DNA of 64,000 nucleotides from CAYQQK01 sp964420065 (GTDB taxonomy: Bacteria > Bacillota > Dethiobacteria > DTU022). Below the pieces are notes generated by a model. It did no database searches. It was not told the DNA's origin and was given only the letters and a program-made list of their open reading frames with translations. Below are positions 51,209 through 60,076 of this stretch, piece by piece (within the stretch, counting starts at the first letter, position 1; every line of letters begins with the position of its first letter). The DNA lies in assembly GCA_964420065.1 (NCBI GenBank), contig CAYQQK010000008.1:1-64000 (forward strand). The letters are read 5' to 3'. Position numbers and translations under genes: made by a program.

Positions 51209-51676
51209 ATGGGCAATACCGCCCGGGACTTTATGATCACCCCGGTAGTCAGCGTCACCGCAGATTTAACCCTGCAAGAGCTGGCCCAGCTGCTGTCCAA
51301 AAACAATTTTAGCGGCGTACCGGTGGTAGACAGCACCGAAAAGGTCATCGGGATTCTTTCCGATACGGATCTGATCCGTTTTGCTCAAAAACTGAACGTG
51401 GTTCCTTTGAAAGACCTGACAGGCTGGATCTCCCCCTACACCGAAGTTGAGGATATTGCCGCCGTACGCCGGGGTATCGATCAGCTTTCAAAAACCACCG
51501 TGGACAAAGTGATGACTCGCAAGGTTTATACCGTTTCCGAAGACAGCACTATTCGCGAAATCGCCCAGTTGATGAACCGGCGCAATATCAACCGGGTGCC
51601 GGTAATTGACAAACAGGAACGATTGGTAGGGATCATCACCCGGGCCGATCTGGTTAGCTGCATGGCCCAGCGCTAG
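51209..51676 (+). CDS. Two-CBS-domain protein
   Basis: This 155-residue protein consists of a CBS pair: MITPVVSVTADLTLQELAQL, then FSGVPVVDSTEKVIGILSDTDLI, and MTRKVYTVSEDSTIREIAQL, then INRVPVIDKQERLVGIITRADL. Such stand-alone CBS proteins bind adenine nucleotides and regulate other enzymes or transporters; the partner is unknown. GGGGG lies shortly before the ATG, and a terminator follows. Confidence 0.9.
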   Translation: MGNTARDFMITPVVSVTADLTLQELAQLLSKNNFSGVPVVDSTEKVIGILSDTDLIRFAQKLNVVPLKDLTGWISPYTEVEDIAAVRRGIDQLSKTTVDKVMTRKVYTVSEDSTIREIAQLMNRRNINRVPVIDKQERLVGIITRADLVSCMAQR

Positions 51677-51716
51677 AAGGGCAACGCCCCCGAGCCGTAT
51701 TGCATTTTTGCACTTT

Positions 51717-51747
51717 CTTCCCTTTTGGGAAGGGGTTGCTTTTTTTG
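51717..51747 (+). terminator. Terminator after the CBS protein gene
   Basis: CTTCCC-TTTT-GGGAAG followed by GGGTTGC and TTTTTTT. The upstream GCAACGCCCC (51691-51700) can also pair with GGGGTTGC, forming a larger alternative structure. Confidence 0.75.
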
Positions 51748-51911
51748 GAGAGAAAACTCGGGCAGGGGTGGATGGATCTGGCATTATTTGGGGATAATAA
51801 CCCTTACCGGCACACACCGGAGCAGGAATAACAACCGTGCCGTCGAATGAAAGGAAACAGTAGCTGCAATCAGCGCAGCACCGTAAGGGAAAAGAGCAAA
51901 TCCATTCAACC

Positions 51912-53390
51912 GTGTTCACTGATCGCAACCACCCGGAATCTAAATTTACTGTCTCGAGCGAGAGTAAAGAACCCCACCTTCGAAGCCGGATAGGGATAGC
52001 CTTGGGTAAATTTCTCACTGCCTTCACCCGCCTCTCCGGACGAGGCGGGACAACCTTTCCCGGACGGGCGGCGCTGAAATTGGCCCCGTCGCTGATCGAG
52101 CATATGGCGGGGCAACTGCAGAAAGGCAGTGTGGTCGTCACCGGTACAAACGGTAAGACCACTACCGCCGCTTTGATCAGCGCCATGTTAACCCGGGGCG
52201 GCTACCGCCCCGTACATAACCAGTCCGGTTCGAATATGACCTGGGGGGTAGCCTCCTCTTTGATCGACGCCGGTACCTGGAACGGTCGCCTGGTGAACGA
52301 TTTTGCAGTGATGGAGGCGGACGAGGGCGCCTTTCCTGAAATTGTCCGCCGGATGCAACCCCGGGGGGCAGTGATCACCAACATCTACCAGGACCAACTC
52401 GATCGTTTCGCAGCAATTGATCATGTCCGGAACACCCTGGAACGCGGGCTGAAAAGGGTCCCCGCTCCGGAAGGCTTCCACGTCCTCAATGCCGACGACC
52501 CCACCCTGGCCGGTCTTGGCCACGCCTGGTCAGGCCGCCGCTGGTTCTACGGGCTGGAGTTGGATCTTCCCCCCGATCATTTCGAGGACACCGCCCGCAA
52601 CAGCAAAACCTGCCCCTACTGCCGCAAGGCATTGCAATATGACCGGCTTTACTTTGCCCATCTGGGCCATTACCGTTGCCCTGCCTGCCCCTTCACCCGC
52701 CCCGAGCCGGACGTAAAGCTGGTAGCGCGCAAACCCCCCACCACCCCCGGTGAAACAACCGTACTGAACCTGCTCTTGCCGCGAGGGGAAAAAATGACAC
52801 TAAATTACCCCCTCCCCGGAACTTACAACATTTACAACGCTCTCGCTGCGATCACCTGCGGATTGGCCCTGGGCCTCGATCCAAAAATCATTGCCGCGGC
52901 TGTGGGCGGCGCCAGACCTTCTTTCGGACGGATGGAGCGTTTTGCCATAAACGGGCGCACCATGCTCCTGGCCCTGGTCAAAAACCCGGTCGGGGTAAAC
53001 GCAGTATTACGGACCTTACTCGAACGGGAAGTCCCCCTTCATCTCATCATCGCCATCAACGATCGTCCGGCTGACGGCACCGACGTTTCGTGGCTGTGGG
53101 ATGCCGGTTTTGAGCAGCTGACCCCGGTTCAAAAACAGTTGCATACGGTGATCATAACGGGTATCCGGGCCTGGGACATGGCAGTGCGCCTCAAGTACGC
53201 CGGGATCGATGAAGAACGTTTTTCCGTAATTGAAAATTTCCGGGAGGCGATCATCGCCGGCGTACACCAAACCCCACCGGGAGAAACCCTGTTCATACTC
53301 CCGACCTACAGCGCCATGCTGGAGATGCGCAAACATCTTAACCGCCTCGACGCCGGGCGACCGTTTTGGGAGGCCAAACCCATTGAATAG
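51912..53390 (+). CDS. murT: Lipid II isoglutaminyl synthase subunit MurT, copy 2
   Basis: This is the second MurT-like subunit, 492 residues from a GTG start (51912) that lacks a clear binding site, so the true start may differ by a few codons. VTGTNGKTTTAAL, VHNQSGSNMTWG, ITNIYQDQLDRF and the zinc ribbon CPYCRK..CPACPF are all intact. It differs clearly from copy 1 in sequence, so it is not a recent duplication. Its stop overlaps the start of the second gatD by eight bases. Confidence 0.92.
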   Translation: MFTDRNHPESKFTVSSESKEPHLRSRIGIALGKFLTAFTRLSGRGGTTFPGRAALKLAPSLIEHMAGQLQKGSVVVTGTNGKTTTAALISAMLTRGGYRPVHNQSGSNMTWGVASSLIDAGTWNGRLVNDFAVMEADEGAFPEIVRRMQPRGAVITNIYQDQLDRFAAIDHVRNTLERGLKRVPAPEGFHVLNADDPTLAGLGHAWSGRRWFYGLELDLPPDHFEDTARNSKTCPYCRKALQYDRLYFAHLGHYRCPACPFTRPEPDVKLVARKPPTTPGETTVLNLLLPRGEKMTLNYPLPGTYNIYNALAAITCGLALGLDPKIIAAAVGGARPSFGRMERFAINGRTMLLALVKNPVGVNAVLRTLLEREVPLHLIIAINDRPADGTDVSWLWDAGFEQLTPVQKQLHTVIITGIRAWDMAVRLKYAGIDEERFSVIENFREAIIAGVHQTPPGETLFILPTYSAMLEMRKHLNRLDAGRPFWEAKPIE

Positions 53391-54153
53391 GGGTCTCAAA
53401 AATCCCGAATTTACATTATGCCATTTTCATCCGCGGCACCTGAACATTTATGGAGACAGGGGCAATGTGCTCGCCCTGCTCGACCGGGCCCGCCGGCACA
53501 ATCTTGACATAAATTATATCCCGGTTGAACCCGGAATGCCGGTTGATTTTGAGGCCTGTGATCTCCTGTTTCTCGGGGGAGGGCAAATTTACGAACAGGA
53601 ACAGGCCATGGTCGAACTCCAGGGATGCCGGGAAGAAATGCTGGCGGCAATAAAAAAAGGCCTGGTCATCCTGGCCATTGGTGGTTCTTACCAGCTCCTG
53701 GGGCAACATTATCCTGCCGGAACCGGCAGGACAGTGCCGGGTCTGAAGCTGCTCGATTTCTACAGCGAAGCCGGCGGGAAACGAATGTCCGGCAACATCG
53801 CCACCAGTTGCAGCCTGTGGGCCCCGCCCCGCACCGTGGTCGGTTTTGAAAATCACACCGGGCGCACTTTCCTCGGACCGGCGGTCCGTCCCCTGGGAAA
53901 GGTCCTCCGCGGGTACGGAAACAACGGCCGGGACCGAACCGAAGGCGTCATCTACCGCAACGTTATCGGCACCTACCTGCACGGAGCCTTACTGCCGAAA
54001 AACCCATGGTTGACCGATTACCTGGTGCAAAAAGCACTGGATCGTCGTTACCCCCGATATAGCCTCAAACCGCTCGGCTACGATCTTGAAGAGCAAGCTC
54101 ACCGGGCGGCGCTGCGCCGCACCGGTGCCGCCCCTATCTGTAAACGACGTTAG
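53383..54153 (+). CDS. gatD: GatD-like glutamine amidotransferase, copy 2, nucleophile Cys replaced
   Basis: This 256-residue GatD homologue starts with TTG 53383, nine bases after GGGAGG inside the end of murT copy 2. It has HFHPRHLNIYGDRGNVLALL, LLFLGGGQIYEQEQAM, VVGFENHTGRTFLGP, GYGNNGRDRTEG and the histidine motif GTYLHGALLPKNP. The nucleophile elbow reads LAIGGSYQLLG, with Gly100 where cysteine is expected, exactly as in copy 1. The 3' end overlaps the convergent foldase gene by 20 bases. Confidence 0.88.
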   Translation: MNRGLKNPEFTLCHFHPRHLNIYGDRGNVLALLDRARRHNLDINYIPVEPGMPVDFEACDLLFLGGGQIYEQEQAMVELQGCREEMLAAIKKGLVILAIGGSYQLLGQHYPAGTGRTVPGLKLLDFYSEAGGKRMSGNIATSCSLWAPPRTVVGFENHTGRTFLGPAVRPLGKVLRGYGNNGRDRTEGVIYRNVIGTYLHGALLPKNPWLTDYLVQKALDRRYPRYSLKPLGYDLEEQAHRAALRRTGAAPICKRR

Positions 54154-55033
54154 CATTTTCCCAAAGCGAAGCGACCAGTTCCCGGATCAGTTCAGGCAGT
54201 TTTGCTTCGTTCATGTCCGCCCGGACGTGTTCCTTCACTTCGGCGAAGGCAACGGCCCGCCCCGACTTCCGGTTCAGAAGTTCGATCACATGGAACCCAT
54301 ATTTTGTTTCCACCGGATCGCTTAATTCACCTTTTTCAAGTGCAAAAGCCGCCTCCTCAAAAGCAGGCGTCATCTCACCCCGGCTAAAAAAGCCCAAGCC
54401 CCCCCCCTCGGCCCCACTCACGGTGTCTTCCGAACGTTCCTGGGCCAGTTCGCCAAAATCGGTCCCATTTTGCAACAGGACCAGAACTTCTTGCGCTTCT
54501 TCCGCGGTTTTTACTAAAATATGGCGAGCTTCAACTTTTTCGGGTTCATCATACCGGATGCGATTATTTTCAAAATGCTCCTGCAGTTCCTTTTCCGTAA
54601 ATTCCAGGCCTTCAGCGGCTATTTTCCGGACAACCAGATCCACCCTGAAGTTTTGCTCAATAGTTTTCAGATCGATACCATGTTGCTCCAAGGTCTCGTC
54701 AAATAATTCTCTCTCGCCATCGAAATTTTCGTCCACCATTTTTGTAATCTCGTCCTTTATTTCATTGTCACTGATGACAACGCCGCGCTTTTTCCCTTCC
54801 TGCTCGATCAGCATCACCGTGATCACCTGGTCCAGGGTTTCCCGACCACCCTGTTCGTACATGGCCTCATATAGTTTATCCCGTGAAATTTTTTCTCCAT
54901 TGACCACGGCCACCGTTTTACCCCGCAGGGTCAAACCAACCATGACCAGGCAGGCTACGAGACACAAGCCTGTAATAACGGAAAACAACATCCGGGGAAT
55001 AAGCCGTTCCCTGTTTTCAAAAAAACTTTTCAA
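54134..55033 (-). CDS. PrsA/SurA-type peptidyl-prolyl isomerase, membrane-anchored
   Basis: This 299-residue foldase has one N-terminal membrane segment (FSVITGLCLVACLVMVGLTL), a SurA-N-like helical region starting AVVNGEKISRDKLYE, and a parvulin domain (about 175-265) with EARHILVKTAEEAQEVLVLL, then GGGLGFFSRGEMTPAFEEAA and TKYGFHVIELL. It probably helps exported proteins fold outside the membrane. The TTG at 55033 is chosen because GGGAGG lies nine bases upstream; an in-frame ATG 11 codons earlier has no site. Confidence 0.85.
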   Translation of the reverse strand: MKSFFENRERLIPRMLFSVITGLCLVACLVMVGLTLRGKTVAVVNGEKISRDKLYEAMYEQGGRETLDQVITVMLIEQEGKKRGVVISDNEIKDEITKMVDENFDGERELFDETLEQHGIDLKTIEQNFRVDLVVRKIAAEGLEFTEKELQEHFENNRIRYDEPEKVEARHILVKTAEEAQEVLVLLQNGTDFGELAQERSEDTVSGAEGGGLGFFSRGEMTPAFEEAAFALEKGELSDPVETKYGFHVIELLNRKSGRAVAFAEVKEHVRADMNEAKLPELIRELVASLWENANVVYR

Positions 55034-55093
55034 GGTTCCATCCCTCCCGATCCCGTTTAACCGCATTTTTTAATTATATCCTTTTCCGGAACC

Positions 55094-55966
55094 TTACGGA
55101 ATGATTTTGTTGAGGGGGTATTCAATGATCCCCTCGGCCCCGGCATCCTTCAGGCGGCAGATCAAATCGCGAACCTGCCGGTTGTCGACGATCACCTCAA
55201 CCGCAACCCAGCCGTCCTCGGAAAGGCTGGAAATGGTGGGCTTGCGCAAAGCCGGTAGCAATTGTAAAACCCGATCCAGATCTACCGCAAAGACATTCAT
55301 TTTCAGCCCAACTTTTTCCTCCGCTTGCAGTGCGCCCTTGAGCAAGGTGATCATGTTTTCTACTTTTTTCCTTTTGATGGGATCACAGCTACTTTCCCGA
55401 TTCATGATTACCCGGGGTGTCGAAACCATGATTGTTTCAATAATCCGCAACGAGTTGGCCTTCAGGGAACGCCCGGTTTCTGTTAGCTCGGCAATGGCGT
55501 CGGCCAGAAGGGGCGGTTTCACTTCGGTCGCCCCCCAGGAAAAGATCACATCCGCTTCAACGTCCTGTTCTTGCAGGTAACGCCGCGTCGTTTGCACCAG
55601 TTCGGTGGCAATGCGTTTTCCGTGCAGATCCTGCACCCCTTGAAACGGAGAATCCTGGGGCACGGCCAAAACGAGGCGCACCGGCCGCAACCCCCGCTTG
55701 GAATAGGTCAGCTCGGCCATCTCTTCCACATCGGCCCCCGTTTCAGTAATCCAGTCCTTCCCGGTCAGGCCTACATCGAGCACCCGATCCTGGACATACC
55801 TGGGAATCTCCTGGGCGCGCATGAGGACACATTCAATTTCTTCATCATCGATGAAGGGATAGTAGGAACGTTCACCGATCCGGATCGTGTAACCAGCCTT
55901 GCGAAACATTTCCAACGTAGATTCTTGCAGACTTCCAGCGGGCAGCCCCAATTTAATCTTGATCAT
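55094..55966 (-). CDS. hisG: ATP phosphoribosyltransferase, long form (HisG)
   Basis: This enzyme catalyses the first step of histidine synthesis, joining ATP and PRPP. It has 290 residues including the C-terminal regulatory ACT-like domain (EEKVGLKMNVFAVDLDRVLQ onward), so it is the long form that does not need HisZ. The catalytic part has KLGLPAGSLQEST, LDVGLTGKDWI and KRIATELVQTTRRYL. ATG 55966 matches the family N-terminus. No other his gene is adjacent, which is unusual. Confidence 0.93.
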   Translation of the reverse strand: MIKIKLGLPAGSLQESTLEMFRKAGYTIRIGERSYYPFIDDEEIECVLMRAQEIPRYVQDRVLDVGLTGKDWITETGADVEEMAELTYSKRGLRPVRLVLAVPQDSPFQGVQDLHGKRIATELVQTTRRYLQEQDVEADVIFSWGATEVKPPLLADAIAELTETGRSLKANSLRIIETIMVSTPRVIMNRESSCDPIKRKKVENMITLLKGALQAEEKVGLKMNVFAVDLDRVLQLLPALRKPTISSLSEDGWVAVEVIVDNRQVRDLICRLKDAGAEGIIEYPLNKIIP

Positions 55967-56079
55967 GGTTGCTCTTTCCTCCAAACATTTTACGGCACAG
56001 GCAGGCATTACCGGAACCCGTCCGGTAAAGACAACACAGGCGGAAGGGGGCAGATGAACCCTCGCCAACAGATGAACAT

Positions 56080-56108
56080 AAGTTATCATTGACGGCCAAC
56101 GCTGTCAA
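56080..56108 (-). promoter_or_regulatory. Possible hisG promoter
   Basis: TTGACA (56103-56108) and TAACTT (56080-56085) are 17 bases apart on the minus strand. The leader to the ATG is about 110 bases. Confidence 0.5.
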
Positions 56109-56259
56109 ATCTGCTGCAGCCGGATTCATTTCTACCGGCAGCAGGAGATCGGCAAGGATATGTAAAAGTATGTCGCTATATTTTTGAACGGCCGGCGAAG
56201 CGAAACGCCAATGCCGCCGCCCTTTGACAAAATTGGAACAGTTATGGCAGGTGGGTAAA

Positions 56260-57501
56260 ATGGCCATTGTTGTGCAAAAATATGGTGGCTCTTCTCTGGC
56301 CGATCTGGAGCGAATGCGCCATGTAGCCAAGAACGTGATCGCCACGAAGGGCAAAGGACATCAGGTGTGTGTGGTCGTCTCGGCCATGAAGGGAGAAACA
56401 GATCGTCTGCTCAACCTGGCCGGGACCATAACGCGGTTATCCCCGGGTCGCGAACAAGACGTTCTGGTCGCCACCGGAGAACAGGTTAGTGCCGCTCTCC
56501 TGGCGATTTCTCTTGAAAGCGTCGGCTGCCCGGCCCGCTCCTTTCTTGGATTTCAGCTACCGCTGCTTACCGACCAAGCCCACACCCGGGCGCGAATCCG
56601 GGAAATAGCCACGGCAAGATTGCACACGGCCCTGGATGAAGGGTATGTGGCGGTAGTAGCCGGTTTCCAAGGGGTAAACGGAAGAGGCGACATGACCACC
56701 CTTGGGCGAGGCGGTTCCGATACCACCGCCGTCGCCTTGGCGGCGGTATTGCAGGCCGAAGTATGTGAGATTTACACCGACGTGGACGGGGTCTATACCG
56801 CGGATCCCGGCGTATGCCCGAAAGCCGCCCACCTGCAAAAGATAACCTACGAAGAAATGATGGAACTGGCCAGCTTGGGAACAAAAGTACTGCAAATTCG
56901 TTCCGTTGAACTGGCGCGTAAATACCGGGTGCCCTTGTTGGTAAAATCCTCCTTCGGAGGAATGCGGTGCACCTGGGTTGTGGAAGAGGGAGAAAACATG
57001 GAAAACGCCATTATTTCCGGAGTCACCCTGGATCGCGGTGAAGCCAAACTGTCGGTACTGCGTGTCCCCGACCGTCCGGGAATCGCCCACTGCATTTTAA
57101 ATCCCCTGGCCAAAGCAGCCATCAGCGTCGACATGATCATTCAGAACATCAGCCAGGACGGTTACACCGACTTCACCTTTACTATTCCGAAGGCGGACCT
57201 GCCACAGGCAAACAAACTGGTACAAGCGGTCGCCGCTGAAATCGGGGCCACGGCAGTACGTGCGGTTGATTCCATTGCCAAGGTTTCCGCCGTCGGTATC
57301 GGCATGAAGAACCACCCCGGCGTGGCAGCCCGGATGTTCAAGGCCCTGGCCGATGAAAACATCAACATCCAGATGATCAGTACCTCGGAAATCCGGATCT
57401 CTTGCGTCGTCGACGCCAAGTACGGTGAACTGGCGGTGCGGGTCATCCATGATGCCTTCGGGCTGGGTGAGAAGGGCGAAATCATATTTAGAGAAGATTA
57501 G
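56260..57501 (+). CDS. Aspartate kinase
   Basis: This enzyme phosphorylates aspartate, opening the lysine/threonine/methionine pathway. 413 residues from ATG 56260. The kinase domain begins VVQKYGGSSLAD and contains VSAMKGETDRLL, VNGRGDMTTLGRGGSDTTAVALAA and EIYTDVDGVYTADP. Two ACT domains follow (GIAHCILNPLAKAAISVDMI and GVAARMFKALADENINIQMI), the standard lysine-sensitive layout. It is divergent from hisG and has no riboswitch that I can see. Confidence 0.94.
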   Translation: MAIVVQKYGGSSLADLERMRHVAKNVIATKGKGHQVCVVVSAMKGETDRLLNLAGTITRLSPGREQDVLVATGEQVSAALLAISLESVGCPARSFLGFQLPLLTDQAHTRARIREIATARLHTALDEGYVAVVAGFQGVNGRGDMTTLGRGGSDTTAVALAAVLQAEVCEIYTDVDGVYTADPGVCPKAAHLQKITYEEMMELASLGTKVLQIRSVELARKYRVPLLVKSSFGGMRCTWVVEEGENMENAIISGVTLDRGEAKLSVLRVPDRPGIAHCILNPLAKAAISVDMIIQNISQDGYTDFTFTIPKADLPQANKLVQAVAAEIGATAVRAVDSIAKVSAVGIGMKNHPGVAARMFKALADENINIQMISTSEIRISCVVDAKYGELAVRVIHDAFGLGEKGEIIFRED

Positions 57502-57600
57502 GCACGGCTGCGGTGGGAATCAATTCCGCCCTTGCCCTCGGCTGGTTTATTTCTCCTCCGGCGTTAATATAAATAAATAAACCGGCTGGAGGAGTGCGGC

Positions 57601-58404
57601 ATGCCCATAAAAAACAACGTTTACCTGTTGATAATTCCGCCCGGAACGGTTGCAGCACTTTTTCTTTTTATACTGCTTCTGCTCGGGTATGCCCGCTTCC
57701 GCACCCCATCCGAACAACCCGTCCTTTACATCGGCATCCCCCTTCAGGGAAGCACCGTGATCATCGATCCAAGCCATGGCGGCATCGACTCGGGCAGTCA
57801 CTACCAGGAAAGGATTCTGGAAAAAGACATCTCCCTGGCGGTAGCCCTGGAACTAAACCATTACCTTCAACAAGCGGGAGCAAAAGTAATCCTGACCCGT
57901 TCAACCGATGAAGATGTCAGCCGTCATATTACCGACAGTTCCATGACGCGCTACCACCGTGACTTGCAGGGACGGCGCAAACTGATCAATGAAAGCGGGG
58001 GCGACCTTTTCATCAGCCTCCATGTGGATGCATGCGCCGACCCGTCCATACGGGGCGCCATAACCTTTTATAATAGCAGCAACCTGGACAATAAATGTCT
58101 TGCTGAATGCGTCCAACAAAACCTCAACCCGGTCGTGCGCGCCAATCCCGGCGCAGGTGATTATTTCCATCAGAACATTCGAGAGGGCGACTATTATCTG
58201 TTAAACGAAGCGCGCATCCCGGGCGTGATCGTTGAAATGGGCTTTATGACCAGCCCGGCTGACCGAGCGTTACTGATCCAACCGAACTACCAAAAAAAAC
58301 TGGCTGAAGCGCTCTTTATGGGACTGGTAGAATATTATTTCAGCAAGCCGCCGCCCGCAAACAAAGCCGACAACGAAAACAACCCGGAAGAACCGCCGGG
58401 TTGA
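57601..58404 (+). CDS. cwlD: N-acetylmuramoyl-L-alanine amidase, CwlD-like
   Basis: This 267-residue membrane-anchored amidase has an N-terminal helix (VAALFLFILLLLGYA) and an Amidase_3 domain. Zinc ligands and catalytic residues are seen in VIIDPSHGGIDSG, EKDISLAVALEL, ISLHVDAC and VIVEMGFMTSP. CwlD removes peptides from spore cortex muramic acid so that muramic lactam can form. GGAGGAG precedes the ATG. A small inverted repeat at the stop codon (AACCCGG/CCGGGTT) may help end the transcript. Confidence 0.88.
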   Translation: MPIKNNVYLLIIPPGTVAALFLFILLLLGYARFRTPSEQPVLYIGIPLQGSTVIIDPSHGGIDSGSHYQERILEKDISLAVALELNHYLQQAGAKVILTRSTDEDVSRHITDSSMTRYHRDLQGRRKLINESGGDLFISLHVDACADPSIRGAITFYNSSNLDNKCLAECVQQNLNPVVRANPGAGDYFHQNIREGDYYLLNEARIPGVIVEMGFMTSPADRALLIQPNYQKKLAEALFMGLVEYYFSKPPPANKADNENNPEEPPG

Positions 58405-58435
58405 ATCTCATCAGGAGGTGTTTTTGCAACAGACC

Positions 58436-59374
58436 TTACTCGCCGCTTGATCCTTCCCCGAACCCAACAAATTCCTGGGGGTAGTACCGCATCAAAAAAA
58501 GACAAAGAATTTCCCCTGACTCGTACCAGGCCGCTGCCGCTTCCGTCCCAATGTAACGAAAGTGCCACGGTTCATAGATATAGCCGGTAACCGGTTTGCT
58601 TCCCGGAGGGTAGCTCAAGGCAAAACCATAACGGTAAGCATTTTCAGCCAGCCACTTCCCGGCAGCGGTCAGGACTTCATCAAGATCGGCATTGGTTACG
58701 GTTTCGATACTATAATACTTATCAGTAGTCGTGCCAACAAAATCAACCGTAGTCCCCAGCTGGTGTTCCGAATGTCCGGGGCGGGCGCTAAAGGTGTCGG
58801 CATTCTCTTCGCCGTGGCGGGAGGCATAATCTTGAAATAGTTGCCGTTGGGTATCGTAACTGCGGTAGGCCGAATTTAAAAATAGCTCCAGTCCGGCAGC
58901 CCGGGCCGCTTCAATCATTTCGGCCAGGTGTTCCAGGGCTTCGCTTCGCAAATAGTAACTCCACTGTCGCTGGCCCGGTGTAATGTACTTGCCCGGGATC
59001 TGTTTCAGATCGGCCGGGGCATAATGGCCAAGGCTGTTCTGTCGATCCACCACTACCTGGAGGTAATTCCCATCGGCAACTTGCCGGGTTTCGTCCGGCG
59101 AAGGAGGATCCCCGGCCGGGGGTAGTGTAGGTTCGGGTTCGGGTTCGGGTTCAGGTTCCGGCCCGGGTTCGAATTCCGCATCTCCCCCCGCATTAGGTTC
59201 AGGGGCAATACACGATTGGTCCGGCGGGTCGCCACTCACCACGCCGTTATAGTAAAAATTATGAAAAACCTTGACTGCCCCACACCCAACAAACAAGAGT
59301 ACAACCAGTCCCAGGCAGAGCGAAATACACAGGTTTCTTTTTTTTCGTGTTTTTCCCGCGATGCTCTTCTTCAT
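58436..59374 (-). CDS. D-alanyl-D-alanine carboxypeptidase, M15/VanY type, putative lipoprotein
   Basis: This 312-residue protein has a signal with a possible lipobox (LLFVGC, about residue 31), a proline/glutamate spacer with repeated EP dipeptides (about 70-82), and a VanY-type M15 domain: LNSAYRSYDTQRQLF, SARPGHSEHQLGTTVDF with the zinc His and Asp, and YEPWHFRYIG with the last zinc His. It trims D-alanine from peptidoglycan stems. The EP spacer probably spans part of the wall. It is convergent with cwlD. Confidence 0.87.
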   Translation of the reverse strand: MKKSIAGKTRKKRNLCISLCLGLVVLLFVGCGAVKVFHNFYYNGVVSGDPPDQSCIAPEPNAGGDAEFEPGPEPEPEPEPEPTLPPAGDPPSPDETRQVADGNYLQVVVDRQNSLGHYAPADLKQIPGKYITPGQRQWSYYLRSEALEHLAEMIEAARAAGLELFLNSAYRSYDTQRQLFQDYASRHGEENADTFSARPGHSEHQLGTTVDFVGTTTDKYYSIETVTNADLDEVLTAAGKWLAENAYRYGFALSYPPGSKPVTGYIYEPWHFRYIGTEAAAAWYESGEILCLFLMRYYPQEFVGFGEGSSGE

Positions 59375-59553
59375 TTCCGGTTCATTCCTTTGCTGTTGCT
59401 CTGTTTGGAATTATTTTACCCAGAATCATCAATACCGCAAAGCATTACCTTCGTTTCGAAAGAACCGTTTCCTGCCTGGCGGAGCCGCTTTCTCTGGCCG
59501 GCATATAAATACTAGTAAGCTTTTATCTTTATTTTGGCAGGAGAATAAGTAAA

Positions 59554-60036
59554 ATGAAAAAAGATACACAAGAATTTCGCACTTTTCGCGGGTACGCTCT
59601 GGCCCGGAGTGAAGAGAATCTTACTCCGGGAATGGAAGACTACCTGGAAATGATCCACCGCCTTAGCCAGCAAACCGGTTATACCCGAGTGAGTGACCTG
59701 GCCCGGTTTCTAAATGTGAAACCCTCTTCGGTGACGAGTATGATCCGGCGCCTTTGTGAACGAGGCTTGCTTCATTACGAACCGTACGGGGTGATCACCT
59801 TGAGTTCCCGGGGACAAAGAATAGGAAATTCGCTGCTTCAGCGTCACCAGATGCTGGAGAAGTTTTTACACTATATTGGGGTATCTGAATACCTTTTGGA
59901 AAACGTGGAGCGTATTGAGCATAATCTGACCCCCGGGGCCACGCGATGCCTGTTTCTGCTGGTAGAGTTCATGGAAGAAAACCCGGCCTGGGTGGAACAG
60001 TTTGCCGGGTATCGCCGCCGACGCCGAAACCGGTAG
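59554..60036 (+). CDS. DtxR/MntR-family metal-dependent regulator
   Basis: This 160-residue protein has the N-terminal winged helix of the family (GMEDYLEMIHRLSQQTGYTR, then VSDLARFLNVKPSSVTSMI), followed by the dimerisation and metal-binding part (LQRHQMLEKFLHYIGV, EHNLTPGATRC). The length and the absence of an SH3-like tail fit MntR rather than DtxR. Manganese is the likely ligand, consistent with the Mn2+-type riboswitch at 32.4 kb, but its targets are not visible here. Confidence 0.82.
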   Translation: MKKDTQEFRTFRGYALARSEENLTPGMEDYLEMIHRLSQQTGYTRVSDLARFLNVKPSSVTSMIRRLCERGLLHYEPYGVITLSSRGQRIGNSLLQRHQMLEKFLHYIGVSEYLLENVERIEHNLTPGATRCLFLLVEFMEENPAWVEQFAGYRRRRRNR

Positions 60037-60076
60037 TTTATTTTGCTGCACAAGCGCTATACAAATGAAACGGACA

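Noticed and set aside
59120..59170. Tandem repeat of GGTTCG-like hexamers
   Set aside because: It encodes the EP-rich spacer of the VanY-like protein and is explained by that low-complexity coding sequence.
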